In this document: in pieces, positions 32,988 through 45,810 of the stretch | How the letters are laid out: each line of letters starts with the position of its first letter | Numbering within the stretch: the first letter of the stretch is position 1 | DNA from: Bolinopsis microptera | Taxonomy: Eukaryota; Ctenophora; Tentaculata; Lobata; Bolinopsidae | Direction: 5' to 3' | Assembly: GCF_026151205.1 (NCBI RefSeq) | Contig: NC_087074.1 | Span: 19,202,740 to 19,266,739 of the forward strand | DNA length: 64,000 nt | Position numbers and translations under genes: made by a program | Notes under the pieces: generated by a model | Databases searched by the model: none | What the model saw: the letters and a program-made list of their open reading frames with translations, nothing else | What the model was told of the DNA's origin: nothing

Positions 32988-35425
32988 CTTAATTCAAGAT
33001 CTCACCGATCTTGCACAGATTCTACCTCTTTCTGTTTCCTCAAGGAAATTTCCTTTCAGCCCGCTTCTGAGTCAAGGTGTGAATACCTATCTCATATATT
33101 TAGATGACTAATTAATATAGTTTGATAGATAGTCGGCTGCTTTTACAATGTATTTTCGATTGTGCCTTTCAAATTTTATTATTTAGTAATTAACTTCTGA
33201 CCCTGATCAGCTTAAATCAATCTTGTATTAAAAGTTTTTATGGTAGCTTGCATTTTTTATCGAATTAATGATAGCTGATGATCTAAAGAAGCGGCCATTT
33301 TGAGATATAACCCAATCTTTTCCATAATTTCAACTCCTAAAACTAGCATATTTGACACTTCTTATATTACCAGCAATACCAGACAACATCTGCATCCGGA
33401 ACATATCGTGGTTTTCATAAGTCGATACGTTCATGATGTGTTCTAAACGTCATGCTAAGAGTGAATTAGAGTAAACTCTGATGACTGTGTCATGACTGGT
33501 ATTGACTATTGACTTATTGCTCAAAGATCTTAGGGGAAACACTTGGTTTTTCAAGGTGAAAAGTGTTTAGTCATGAACATTGAACATGGTAGAATGAAGA
33601 AAGAACATCAGACCTTATATAGATGATCTTATAAAATGTTATTAAATCACCGACTTAAACTGTAAAAATCGTCGAGTCTCTTGATGAAAAATCATAACAT
33701 ACAAATTTAAAAATGAAAAATACGGAAGTTTTAGAATGGTCCTCACTCCGTCTGTATTGGCTACACATTCCATTTATCATACAGCATTCCTATTGATCAA
33801 TAAACATGGATTTAAAATCAACCATCGTCGTCTAAACAGAACTAATTTTCGAAGGTCCTGACTTGGTCTTATTGTGTATCCGTAGAAACGGACCAGTACT
33901 GATCCAGTGCTGATAGTGGTTAAAATAGTAAAATTTAATTAGTCTAACTCCGTTATCGGGTGAAGTGGCTATGTGAAGTGCTTCTGCTGTCAGTTTTAAA
34001 GTGGACCTCATACATTCTAAACACGAAACTCAATCTGTCTTGTAAAACTGCTTTTACTAAATGATTTGTTGATATCTTAAATCTAATCCGGCCACTTTCG
34101 TGTTTTTTAATTGAATTTAGACCGATGAGCACAATTCTGGGTTATCAAACTAACCGATAGAAAACTAAAAAAATGCACACTCGAATAGAAATTAATTTCA
34201 ATTGATTGTCAGAACACGTTGAGATGCTAAAAATACTTTAACAGTTTGTGCCGAGTGTTATAGCAGAACAGTACAACATCACACACTTTACACTGTACAT
34301 GGGACGTTTCGTAACATTGAAAAAACACTAATTTTTAAAGAGATCTGCCACAGAGTGCATTGTTCGAAGATGAGACCATTCACCATGCCACAAAGATGTT
34401 ATACAGCAGTAGCTATTGATAATTGTCTGCAAGTGCGTATTACCGGGTGGGTGGCAAATCAATTTGACACCCAGAAAGACACACGTTCTGCTGGATAGAC
34501 TTCATCTAATGCAATGTAATAATTTCCACGTAATGTTTTACGACCTAGCGAGTGTTTATGGAATGTTCTCCGGGATTCAAATTAGCTATCACTGCTACCT
34601 GTCATAATTTGAATGGCAAATTGTTAATTTATATGAGAATACATGTTGCGGGTTCATGTAATTACGATGAATTGTATTACGTGGTGTAGAAATGCTTAAT
34701 GAAGTGTAGTGAATGTGATGGATGTAAAACCGTCTCTGCACTGAAGCAGTGTGAGACTTTTCGCTCGCTTTAAAAGTTCAGCAGATCCGATTTTCTCCTG
34801 ATTCCCCCCGTTTCAACCCCAAGGTCCCAACCTGATACCCACGTTCCAGCCAGCCGCAGGGTTACAACCTCACATTCCAGTACAAGGACCCTTTATACCC
34901 TCTTAAACACAGGCTATTACCCCACAGCAGCACCACGCTACCACAACGTGTACTGTTATCTTGGAGCACAAAAGAGTCTCTCAGCACTCTATTACTGGAC
35001 TGCTACAGCACCCTCTCTCTCTTTCTCCACCCCCTCCCTCTCTCCCTCTCTCTCTCCTCCCAACACAAAGACCAGTCCGCGTCAGGTCATCATCTCCCGA
35101 CCAGGCCCCTCCAAATATAATGTCTTTTTCTTTGAGTTACATAATATGCTCAATTTCCAGCTCTGGCTGTTGTCTCTGACTGTGTAGCGCAATGTAATTA
35201 GCGGGGTATACAGAGCTCTCAGTTCTCTCTCTCTCTCCCTCTCTCCCAGTTGAGGGCAGCCTCGTATTATAGAGTAGACCGCGTGGTTACACGTAAAGCT
35301 GGGCCACCACGAGGTCTATTGTCCGTGTGTTGGCTGGAGGTGTCGTGTGATGATGTGAGCAGTTTGATATCGCACTCTCACCCGATAGAGAGCTTCTTTC
35401 TGGAATGTTAGAATGTTTGTGTCAT

Positions 35426-35864
<439 letters not shown>

Positions 35865-35967
35865 CTGAAAGTTGGGGCCTGGAGCTGAGCGAGGGAGAGC
35901 GTTAACTTGTTCCGTGTCTGGAACAAGGGAGTCAGATGGGGTGGATGACAAATGAACTGTTCTTAGT

Positions 35968-36120
35968 TACCGAGCGAGGGAGAGAGAGAGAGAGTGTTTG
36001 AGTGAGGAAGAATAGTGCGAGGGAGGGAGGGAGAGTGTTTGAGTGAGGGAGAATAGTGCGAGGGAGAGAGAGAGAGTGTTTGAGTGAGGGAGAATAGTGC
36101 AAGGGAGGGAGGGAGAGTCT
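35968..36120 (+). repeat. ~50-bp purine-rich repeat, three copies
   Basis: Three copies of a unit containing AGTGTTTGAGTGAGG and GAATAGTGC, separated by GAGGGA tracts of variable length. Confidence 0.8.
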
Positions 36121-36357
36121 GAAGACATGTCATCCATCTGGCCGCTATCTACCAGGAAATGGTGTATTAATAATGAAGTTCAGCTGAGGAGAGCCAGGCA
36201 GGGCCGCATTCCAAACCCTTTTCATGCATGTTGAGTTTAACACTTCCGCTCCAGCCCACTGCAGTACATGTTCGCCGTGTACATTGCTCTAGCTGTTCTT
36301 GTGGGGGTACGGTGCACATCGGAGCTTGTGTCCAACGGTTTGTTGTGACGTTATACG

Positions 36358-36583
36358 GCGACTGGAACCAGGTACTGGGAAATAGGTACTGGAACCAGGT
36401 ACTGGAAAATAGGTACTGGGAACCAGGTACTGGGAACCAGGTACTGGGAACCAGGTACTGGGAAATAGGTACCTACTGGGAAATAGGTACTGGAACCAGG
36501 TACTGGAACCAGGTACTGGGAAATAGGTACTGGAAAATAGGTACTGGAACCAGGTACTGGAACCAGGTACTGGAAAATAGGAT
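36358..36583. repeat. 13-14-bp compound minisatellite
   Basis: About 16 units of two interleaved types, GGTACTGG(G)AACCA and GGTACTGG(G/A)AAATA. The TACTGG core recurs throughout and the order of unit types is irregular. Confidence 0.9.
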
Positions 36584-39500
36584 GGGTATATTTCTATTAA
36601 TTTTGAATTACTGGCCACATCATCAAATTATATCAGTCTCTTTAGTTGGTCCCCACAAATCAATGTTTGTTTATTCAAAAAATCAAATTTAAGTGATGAA
36701 CTAAATTTGGTCGCTCTAACACAAACAACAAATGTTTGGCCGTGTAGAACTATTTGTTTTATACTACCATGCCAATGGCGAGGAATGTGAATCATCACAC
36801 AGATTTTCACTCTGCGCTATATCGTCTCCAGACATGCAGTAGGAATGAGGCTGAAGAAACTTCTTCTGATTCCTATTATAATAGGCACACCGACACCACC
36901 AAGCTACAAATGACAGGATGTGCCGCTGTCGGAATGTACAGCGCCCTGTAGAACTAATATTTCAAGAGGTGTTCCCATACGCCATATACCGCACATTGTA
37001 ACCTGAGCCAATCTAGAGACGGCTTACTTTTCTCTACCGCAACATGTACTGTTATAACAGGTAATAACGGCGGAACTAGGTAAAGTCTGCAGCCTCCCAT
37101 CTCATGGCTTGTCATGATCAACACAGTCAAGAGAGCTTGCTTCCTTTGTTCCATTTAACATTCAACACCTTACTTCTTTTGTTTTGGAAACACGGGTCCT
37201 TATAATTTTGAGCTATGAATATTTTATACATGGTACGTCCCGAATCAGTAGTAACAACAGGGGCTCACAATTCTCCGTTTCAATTGTCCTGAAACTGACC
37301 CAACGGGATTACCACATGCGAGTATATGGGAGCCTAATGCGGTGGAATTTATAGTTTGTTACACTGGTGGACGGGATGCTGGGTGTATGTTATTGTTATC
37401 ATGGGGTGGCCCCTTTTAACAGAAGGGAGTCTCTACTGCTTTCTATTTCTAGTGTGTAGAGAGAGAGAGAGGTATCCTTAGTGATGATTCTGTGCTGTAT
37501 ACAGTCATGTAGCGTAGGTCGGGGAAACAGATATTATATAGAGCTGCTCTCCAAAAAGTACAGATATTATAGCAAGGTGTTCTGAAAGTTGAAGATGTCG
37601 TCGAATGAAACGTTTAAAGTTTGGCAACATGTTCATGATTCTATCAAAATTTCATTTAACTTCTTATGTTTGGCTCGTCGATTTAATTTGCTGAGAGGTT
37701 CGTTCGGTTGTTATACAAAAACCTATTACTAATTCTATCCATAAAAAACAACGTTTGTATTTATCGTTCTTTCCTTCTGAATCATTTACATTTCACGTTA
37801 ACATGCCATTTGGTGAGTAAGCCGTAGAAATTGGGGCAGTTTCTGCTTCACCGTTTATAATTTATTAGTAATATAAGTCGTATTTTCGGTGACTCTAGAA
37901 ACTGATCTTCAGTTCCAGTCGGAATATTGTCATCTCAGCATTTAAAGTGTTCCGTATCAGTACTTCACTAATTTACATTCACCGGCATTCAATCGCGAAG
38001 TCTTAGTCTCAGCATCATACAATTCTTCGAAGATCATCTTTAAATTTAGCATAATGGACGCAGTACGACCGGTTAGAGAATAGAGCTCGCCAATAAAGCA
38101 ATTTCGGTAGACTCGACATTTCCTTACAATTTGTAAATAAAGTATTGAGCAGTGCGCTTCGAGTATGACGACGCGCACGACGCGCGTTAGTCACGTGTCT
38201 GCATATTTATTTGTCACGTGTCGTTCTAACAATCTTCTACTTGAACAGCTGATGTCGAGAAAATAGCATACAAGAGAACGGTCAGATACGTTGGTTGCTG
38301 AAGACTGTTGCTCTCCCGTAAGTGCTACTTCGCTAGTCCTTAGAATGCATTTCTGACAGTTGCTGCTATGTAAAACATTCAGCATATTCCTTACTCGTGG
38401 AGACAAAGGACTGTGAACGATTACATGGATTATCTGCATGTTGTAAGGTCAAATATTTAAATCCTACACAGATTGATTTCTTCAAGAGCAAAATATCAAC
38501 ATTATTTATCCAGGTGGCGGAGCAGGACGACCAGGAATTGCTTCATTTCTCATCCATATAAGATTCAAAGGTAATTAAGCTCGCCGATCTAGTGTGAACG
38601 TTAATCACGATATTTTGATGTAACAAGTATATTCTAAAGTTATTGTTGTTGTTGTTAGTTTGAAGAACATGTGGCCCAGATTGAACCAGTCCTCGTAATT
38701 AAGGAGCCGTTGTATACAACCGATAGTAATAATTCATCAGAAACAAGTCACTCCATATCGCTGCTCGTCGAAACCTTTTGTCACGCCAGCTTCTTGACTG
38801 AGTTTCAGACAATCAGCGAGAAAAGTTTTTTGGTGAATTGGCCTATTATTGGTCTCGACCACATGCACAGTTAAACTAGAGTTGGCCGGCATCTTTCAAA
38901 GGGTATTCTTAAGAGATTTAAAACATAACTTGTCAACGATTTGCTATGGAACAGACCTAAACATCTCCTTCATACGGAAATTGGGATGGAGAATTGACTC
39001 CGACGAAAACTTGCACGAACGTAATCTCTTTTCAAGTGAACTGTCCAAAACAATATCCATTACAAGCCCACATATGTCAACAGAATCGGACTTGCAGACT
39101 GATAGGGAGTGCACTGACTGAAAATTAGTTTTGACGCCAGACTGCGATTAGCCTATTAGCATGCAGCGTTGCGAAAAACAGTCAAATTCACATATCGCGT
39201 TCATGCCTGCATGGACAAATTCGCAACACCTCGCCAGTTCTTAAGTCTAACAGTTTTTAAGTATACTGTTAACTGTAAGTACTGATACTGATGCAAAATG
39301 GGAGTTGCCAGGGCTTGTAAGGTATAACTTGTAGTGCTTAGTTTTATTTATATTGCGACAATTTTTAAACACGTAATATTAATTCAACGACTATTATTGA
39401 AAATGTGGCTGCTGAAATTCACTTTTAAAGCTACTATCCAGTATCCATGCTTGATACATTTTACTGCAAAAGTAAGTACTAACTTCAAATCGCAGTACAC

Positions 39501-41991
39501 TCACGTAATGTGAAACTAACCTCTGTAACTTGCCCTGTATGTGTACTGTAAGCTGCTCAAATATCTAACTTTCTCATAAATATCAATAACGTACATATTA
39601 TGATGGTCTAATCCAAAATTCGGAAGATGTACCATGTAATGACTAATGACGCCGTTTCAATTTTCACTTGGCAGTTCATAGTTTTCCGCTCATTGGGATA
39701 TCGTTCGCGTTCACTATTCTAGCAAATAATGAATTTGAAAGCAACTGATACTAGATAAACTTAGTTAACATATTCTCTTAATTCATCCTGGAAATGAGAC
39801 AGTATATTTTAACACCTATAGTGATCAGTAATGATCACAAACAGTAGATATAAGCTTCAACACCGGCTCTCTTACTATCAGCCCATGAATAACACGTCAA
39901 AACGTTGGCAACGTCTTGTATAACATACTTATATACTGTACCCATGAAAATATTCCCAGTGCACAATGTATAGTATATTATACATTGTACACTGCCTGAC
40001 CATGGTAAGATAACATTGGCATCTTTAATCTTTGTCCTGTAAAGGGGGGCTATCCACGGTGGACAGAATACATCATTAACTGTGTTGCTTTGCGGTGAAC
40101 TTATGATGTAAACCTCGCTGCACAGAAATGAAATGGCATGTTGACATTCTGAAGCGAGATCACAAATATTTGGCGTGCGTCCTATTTAAGAAGAGCAATT
40201 AAGTCAAATTCCGGCGATAAACCGTTTCCTAGCAATTTGTGCTTTCCTAACAACAATTTTGGCAAGGGTTCATAATTAGGTTAGCCCTCCCCAACAATAC
40301 CCGTACCATCCACCAATTGTCACAAAATTGTGGATTTCATCACGTAACCATTTTTATTGGCCAGAAAACCCTCCCAACCATCAGCACCTCGCCGTTAAAA
40401 AAATTGTTCACCCAATCCTCAAACTCCACCCCATAACCACTAACCAGGTACCAAAATAGCATATCAAAATAAATACTAAATAGTATCCCTCAATTTAGAT
40501 TTTAGACACAATTTTACGGTGCCCGTCGGCAACTCAGTGAAGTTTTCTCCAGTGTTTCTGCAGTTTTTCCGCGGGGCGAAAAGATAAACGATTTTGTCAT
40601 TTTTCTCCATTACGTAAAATGTTCTTTACTCAATTTTCCGAGAAATGCCATAAAGTCGTAGCTAAAATAGTTACAATTTGACATATTATGTAGGCCTAGG
40701 CCTACCTTAGGACTTCACGGCGGAGTGAGAGAGACTGGAGCCGTCCAGTAGATTTACGCTCATGTGCCTACGCCCATGCTTGTCATTGCCAGATGTTGTT
40801 GACTGCTTGTGGTGACGGGGAATCTATTTTTAGTAGAAGAAAATGTTGTCCGGGATCGACATTATTCACCATTCATCCCCGGAATTTCAAAAGTGGATGA
40901 GTTAAGTGGCCATTACATTATCTCTAAATGTTGATGATATCTGCTGGATGTGCGTCATAGTTGTACCACCAAATTCGCTTTCATATTTTTCGTCTATTAG
41001 TTTGTCCATTATTGTAGATTAACTCTTAACTCCTAATCAAAAACTGCACAGTACACATCTTATCTAGGTTTATAGCCGGGAAAATGTATGCACCTTGACT
41101 CGGTCTCTCTAGTACTGTATTAGCATCTAGGTTTTGAAAGAAAAAAATTAATTCGATTCTATGAGCCAGAAATAATAACCTCTTGTCACTGCCACGTTTC
41201 TCAGTGCGACATTTATTGGTCGATAAACTGGCCTACTGACAAATTCCTGTTCTGGACATTGGACAACATAATTATTATTGACAAATTCATGCTGTAAAAG
41301 TTCAGATTACATTACAGAGGTAACATGTAGGTTCGATAATATTTTGTTAATAGTGCGATTCCGCATATGCCTAGATTTTTTATGTGCGGCAAATATTTAC
41401 CCAAACAAAAGCAATTAAGCTGAACAATTCGCTAAATTCGCAGCCTTTTGGCAATTTTAGGTTGGATTATCCAACAGCGTAGTATATAACGTTGCCTTAC
41501 ATGATATTTGTGTTTAACTTATAATAAGGTTAATGTCTTACACTGAGTGTCCTGTTAATTCATGATGTCTAAATATAAATTACCCTCATAGAAGTTTTGT
41601 GACCGTTAGGCAGGATGGCTGGGGTTAGTTGAGCTGGTCGTCAGCATAATGGAGTATTCAATATTGTAACTTTACAAAATAAGATTCCAACACATTGTGT
41701 GTATAAGATAAAGGGCCATGAATTAAGTTCCAGCTTGATGAGTTATTCATTTGCAAAAATTCACCCTCTTTTGTTTTTTAAATTAAACATCGATAATACT
41801 GAAAGTCGTTGCATTATCAACTTGTCATCTGATAGTAATAAGAGTAATGAACTTTCTGTGACTCCGTACCCACCGCACTTATACATTGCATCTGGTTCAG
41901 AACGTCACGCGTCTTATTTACCCCATACTTCCAGTCTAATTTACATAATAGTCTTACTCAGCAATTATTACTAACGTCTCTTCCTCTTCAG
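36584..41991. other. gene-poor region upstream of the zinc-finger gene
   Basis: No gene supported. Short open frames near 38671-39121 and 41699 have no recognisable product. Two GTCACGTGTC E-boxes lie 23 bp apart at 38192 and 38215, beside a CG-rich GACGCGCACGACGCGCG patch. A pyrimidine-rich 3' splice site ends at 41991. The non-coding first exon(s) of the zinc-finger gene would lie somewhere in this stretch unless the message is trans-spliced. Confidence 0.4.
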
Positions 41992-42003
41992 GTCGTGGGA
42001 GAA

Positions 42004-45000
42004 ATGGAGGTGTCCGGGTCCTCAGGACTGTCCCTGCTCATGTCAGCTTACACTGAGTCCGCTCCTTCTTCCCCCGAGTCAGTTTACCAAGATACTCTGG
42101 AGGACAAAAGTGATCCGGAGTTTAGTGAAGAGAGGGGTTCGTCTTCAGCTTTTGAAGGATCCTCTCAGGACGAGGATGGAACAGAGGGTGCGAAGAAGCA
42201 GGAGGTTGTGGAAGAGGAGGTTGAGGAAATGACTGAGGATATGTTTGAAAGTTATGATGGCTTCATTGATACTCCTCCTAATAGTGTCAAATCAAACAAG
42301 CACACTCCTCATCGACATTCAATTTACGCAACGAAGGTCGTCGAACCGAAAGTTTCGGTAAAGACACTGGAGGAGACGAAAGTGAAGACACCTTTAGCTT
42401 TGGAGAATGGTGGTTTTGTTAGAATTGTTGAGTCTGATGATTCCCCTGCCGTGTCAGAACAGATGAGCGAGACTATGGAGGTAGTGGAGGAAGAAGAGGT
42501 AGTGGAGGGAGTCTCGGTTAAAACAGTTCAAGAGATATTTGCTGATGAAGGAGAGTTCACTTTAAATGATGAAACTGCCATGCAGGATTCCAAGGTGCCG
42601 GTATATCAAAGCAATGATGCGAATCCGGGATGTTCCTCACAAGACGAAGAAGAAGTGATGTCGATTAACAAGTCCTCCTTCTCCAGGAACAACTCCCTTG
42701 GATCCATTGCTTCCTCAGCTAGAGTTGATGACTTTTTCAGTTTCACTCAGGAAGACAGCATGTCTTCACTCAGCCAGGACTCAGATGCATATAATGGAAT
42801 GCAACGTCATGATTCAACCCTCTCTATGATATCATCTACACCAATAATAAAGGAAGAGCTCATCGAGTACACTGACGGAGCTGGGCAGTATTTCTATGTC
42901 CCTCCTGACGAGTCTGTTGACGCGTTTAAACCAGATGGACCCACTTATCTTCCAGAACAAGAATTTACTGCTCTAGATGCGAGCATTCAGGAGGGAATTG
43001 TATGGAATAAAAGTGACTACAACTTCTCATCTGTGCTCCATAACTTGGGCCTCGTTCACAAGGATGCTGCTGAGAGTATCTCTAAACTCCCCGCAATCCA
43101 ACGTAGCAAACTATCTGTTCTGCTGAAAAGCTGGTCAAGTCAGAGGTCCTTCACTGACTGTCTTATCGAGATGACTGATTGTGATCATTTCTACGATCCC
43201 ATCGGTTACGATACCGTATTGGTCACGGATCCTTGCATGTCTGCAAAATATGACTTCCTCTCCGACGGTATGCATCAGGACGAAGTTGAGCGGAAACAGT
43301 TGGACGAGTTTTATAACTTCACTGAAGAAAAGTCCTTCTTTTTCCAAAAGTGTAAAGTGTGCAGCAAGCTTTTCTCCAACACCTTCGGTTTGCGGCAACA
43401 CATCGCTCACATGCATCCGGGGATTAATATGGATGACATATTGAAGAAAGACGAGGGAATATTTTCTTGTTTAAAATGCAAGAAAACATTCAATTCTCAA
43501 GCTCGGCTCAAAAAGCATTTTCAGAAAAGTCACATACCTAAAGCCTCAACTGACATGAACTTCAAGTGCTCGCACTGCGGGGAATATTTCAAGACCCGAG
43601 TGCTTCTTCATCGTCACACCTCGGAGAAGCACAGGAACCGCACCAAGACTGAAGCAGCTGAATTGCACGAGCCGTGGTCTTGTGAAATGTGCAAGAGCAT
43701 CTTTTATAAGAAGTCCAACTTCCTGAAGCATATGCAAAAAGTGCATGGCAAAATGAAAGTTTCAGAACGTCTGCTCAATTCAGCAAAGCTGTCAGCGCAA
43801 CTTTCAGCCCAGCTTGTAATCCAAAAGCAGAGGGAACAATCGTCTCCTAAACCTACCAGGATTAAAGATGAACCGAAAGAAAAGAGAACATCATCGAGGT
43901 CGTCCAAGAAACTCGAATTCTCTGAAGATGACCTCCCTGAAAAGAAAAAACCTTCCAGCCAGAGATCAACCCCGGTTCCTACAGAAATCAAAGTGGAAGA
44001 GAAGCCAGAACCAGTGATTGTGAAACCGATTGAACTGTCTCCAGATAAAGAGACCAAGGTGAACGAAATCAATGTGACCTGCCTCTTCTGCAAGCTTTGT
44101 TTTGTTTCCTACACGGATCTTCAGCTTCATTGTGCAGACGTTCATCGCGAGGCCAACAAGATAATACTCTTGAAAATGTTTACCATCATCGGTTCCCAAC
44201 CTCATGGTATCAATTTCCAGTGCATACTGTGCACCAAGATCTCGCCAACCCCGCCTATTGCACTAGGCCACCTTGAGAATGTCCATCTTAGCGATCACCC
44301 GGAAATCTCTGATAACACAGAGAAACCAAGTCCCCCAGTTGAGAAACCCTCTTACATCAGTCCCAAACTCACTGATTTCGACGGTTTGTCTCTTATGTGT
44401 AGGTTCTGCCAGAAGACATTCAAAAACTCGAAGATAAAGCGGAAACATGAGAAGTCTGTGCACAACGACCAGTCTATTGTGTGTTTCTACTGCTTCATAC
44501 CGATCCTGAATAGGACCGAGCTGACCAAACACATTAAAACAGAACACAGTGGGTCTAAAAGCTTGTTCAAGTGTCGCTGGTGCGATGCCCACTTCACATC
44601 AATCCCCAAGAGGTGCTCTCATATGAAGGAGTTCCATTCCAGCGATGTTGCCAACATCACAAACCGCACTGCTTCCCCCCTGAAACCAGTGACGGTCACT
44701 CCAGAGAAGTCAGCTGAGTCTCTGAAAGAAGAAAGTAACTTGTGTCCGAAATGTAACATATCCTTCCCTTCTCTTGAGCTGAAGAACAAACATGACCGTT
44801 ACATCCACAATGAAGTTGAGATAAACTGCTTGTACTGTTTTTCCTCCTTTAAAAACAAGGAGTCTTTAATCCAACACATTGCGGTGTACCACCTCGCTTA
44901 CCACAAGAAGCCATACAAGTGTAAGTGGTGTGAGATAACGTTCGAGACACTCTACCAGCGGAGCCTACACATGAAACACAGTCATGATGTCCTCTCAGCC

Positions 45001-45372
45001 TCAAGTTCTCCTGTCCCTGCATCCGCTCCAGCTACCCCTAATTCTGGCAATGATGAGAGTTTCTTGAACACTTCCTGTAACAAGTCACTGACTTTCTCTG
45101 ATGAGTCACTTCGGCAGCCCTCCTCCGTGTTTCCTAAAGAAACCTCTAAGTTGGTGAGAAACTGTAGGTTCTGCGATGCTGAAGTAACAAGTATGATCCT
45201 CAAGAAGCATCTCATCGAACACCGACAGTGGGATCACTTTGTCTGCATATTTTGTGATAAGACAGTGCCAACCATCGGTGGCATCAAATCCCACATTCTG
45301 CGAAACCACCCCTTTATAACAACCAGGAAGATGGACCGGTCGAGCTGGGAAGTGACGACATTGAGCGAGTAG
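42004..45372 (+). CDS. giant C2H2 zinc-finger protein, N-terminal part
   Basis: Presumed nuclear DNA- or RNA-binding regulator. The ATG at 42004 has a good context and lies 12 bases after a strong 3' splice site (CTCTTCCTCTTCAG, 41991). Residues 1-430 are acidic and Ser-rich, probably disordered, with no KRAB, BTB or SCAN domain. Fourteen fingers follow from about residue 455, first CKVCSKLFSNTF with HIAHMH, last CIFCDKTVPTIG with HILRNH. They come in clusters separated by Lys/Ser/Pro linkers (for example RIKDEPKEKRTSSRSSKK, a likely nuclear localisation signal). Fingers are not joined by the TGEKP linker and are individually diverged, unlike KRAB-type arrays. The frame ends at TAG 45370-45372, but finger coding continues in other frames to 49530, so this is probably the N-terminal half of one ~2,509-aa protein. 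Confidence 0.85.
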   Translation: MEVSGSSGLSLLMSAYTESAPSSPESVYQDTLEDKSDPEFSEERGSSSAFEGSSQDEDGTEGAKKQEVVEEEVEEMTEDMFESYDGFIDTPPNSVKSNKHTPHRHSIYATKVVEPKVSVKTLEETKVKTPLALENGGFVRIVESDDSPAVSEQMSETMEVVEEEEVVEGVSVKTVQEIFADEGEFTLNDETAMQDSKVPVYQSNDANPGCSSQDEEEVMSINKSSFSRNNSLGSIASSARVDDFFSFTQEDSMSSLSQDSDAYNGMQRHDSTLSMISSTPIIKEELIEYTDGAGQYFYVPPDESVDAFKPDGPTYLPEQEFTALDASIQEGIVWNKSDYNFSSVLHNLGLVHKDAAESISKLPAIQRSKLSVLLKSWSSQRSFTDCLIEMTDCDHFYDPIGYDTVLVTDPCMSAKYDFLSDGMHQDEVERKQLDEFYNFTEEKSFFFQKCKVCSKLFSNTFGLRQHIAHMHPGINMDDILKKDEGIFSCLKCKKTFNSQARLKKHFQKSHIPKASTDMNFKCSHCGEYFKTRVLLHRHTSEKHRNRTKTEAAELHEPWSCEMCKSIFYKKSNFLKHMQKVHGKMKVSERLLNSAKLSAQLSAQLVIQKQREQSSPKPTRIKDEPKEKRTSSRSSKKLEFSEDDLPEKKKPSSQRSTPVPTEIKVEEKPEPVIVKPIELSPDKETKVNEINVTCLFCKLCFVSYTDLQLHCADVHREANKIILLKMFTIIGSQPHGINFQCILCTKISPTPPIALGHLENVHLSDHPEISDNTEKPSPPVEKPSYISPKLTDFDGLSLMCRFCQKTFKNSKIKRKHEKSVHNDQSIVCFYCFIPILNRTELTKHIKTEHSGSKSLFKCRWCDAHFTSIPKRCSHMKEFHSSDVANITNRTASPLKPVTVTPEKSAESLKEESNLCPKCNISFPSLELKNKHDRYIHNEVEINCLYCFSSFKNKESLIQHIAVYHLAYHKKPYKCKWCEITFETLYQRSLHMKHSHDVLSASSSPVPASAPATPNSGNDESFLNTSCNKSLTFSDESLRQPSSVFPKETSKLVRNCRFCDAEVTSMILKKHLIEHRQWDHFVCIFCDKTVPTIGGIKSHILRNHPFITTRKMDRSSWEVTTLSE

Positions 45373-45810
45373 CTAGCATCGAGAGGTTACACAACTCGGA
45401 CACTTCTTCAAGAGGGTGAATGTTGTTGGGATGAACGAGCCTCCTCCCCCGAGGATATCTCCAGAGTCGGAGATCATATTTCCTTGCCAGGTGTGCTTCT
45501 TCCTCTTCACCATCACCCATCATGTTGAGGATCACTGGAGAGTTCACAGCGATGAACCCAACGAAGAGTGGACCTGCACGTTATGCGACGAACAGTATGG
45601 AGAATTCAGAAGCTTCAAGTTTCACATTGAGATGCATCGAAACGATGCCTTCACCTTCGCACAATCCACTGTTGACATTCAAAATATTTGCGGGTTCTGC
45701 AACATTACCGTTGAGACCCAACAATCCTTGGATGGGCATATCTGATCCACAGATCAGTTGAACAGTTCAACTGTATCTTCTGCAAAGCCAAGTCTGGTAC
45801 ATTCCGTGAT
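45373..45810 (+). other. frame-shifted middle of the zinc-finger gene
   Basis: Coding clearly continues but changes frame three times, each shift equal to one missing base. The first is near CCCC (about 45309-45312), after which QEDGPVELGSDDIERV is read. The second is near GGG (45414-45416), giving MNEPPPPRISPESE and two fingers (CQVCFFLF, CTLCDEQY). The third is near 45738-45745, inside finger CGFCNITVETQQSLDGH, restoring the frame of the C-terminal part (FNCIFCKAKSGTF finger). Homopolymer under-calling or a decayed allele are the alternatives. No GT-AG intron explains the shifts. Confidence 0.7.

Larger units (their letters stand above)
31575..35420. other. gene-poor region, no supported gene
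   Basis: Non-coding as far as I can tell. It holds an 18-bp tandem repeat (about 32550-32621, unit ACTGAACGTATTTTAGAA, four copies), an 11-bp repeat (32942-32987, unit TTGTAAATTCC, four copies) and pyrimidine-rich tracts near 35010-35060 and 35228-35248. Confidence 0.5.

Noticed and set aside
38671-39121. Two overlapping plus-strand open frames
   Set aside because: No family resemblance and no exon borders I can support.
43135-44592. Numerous minus-strand open frames over the zinc-finger gene
   Set aside because: Antisense shadows of a GC-richer coding region with clear finger signatures on the plus strand.
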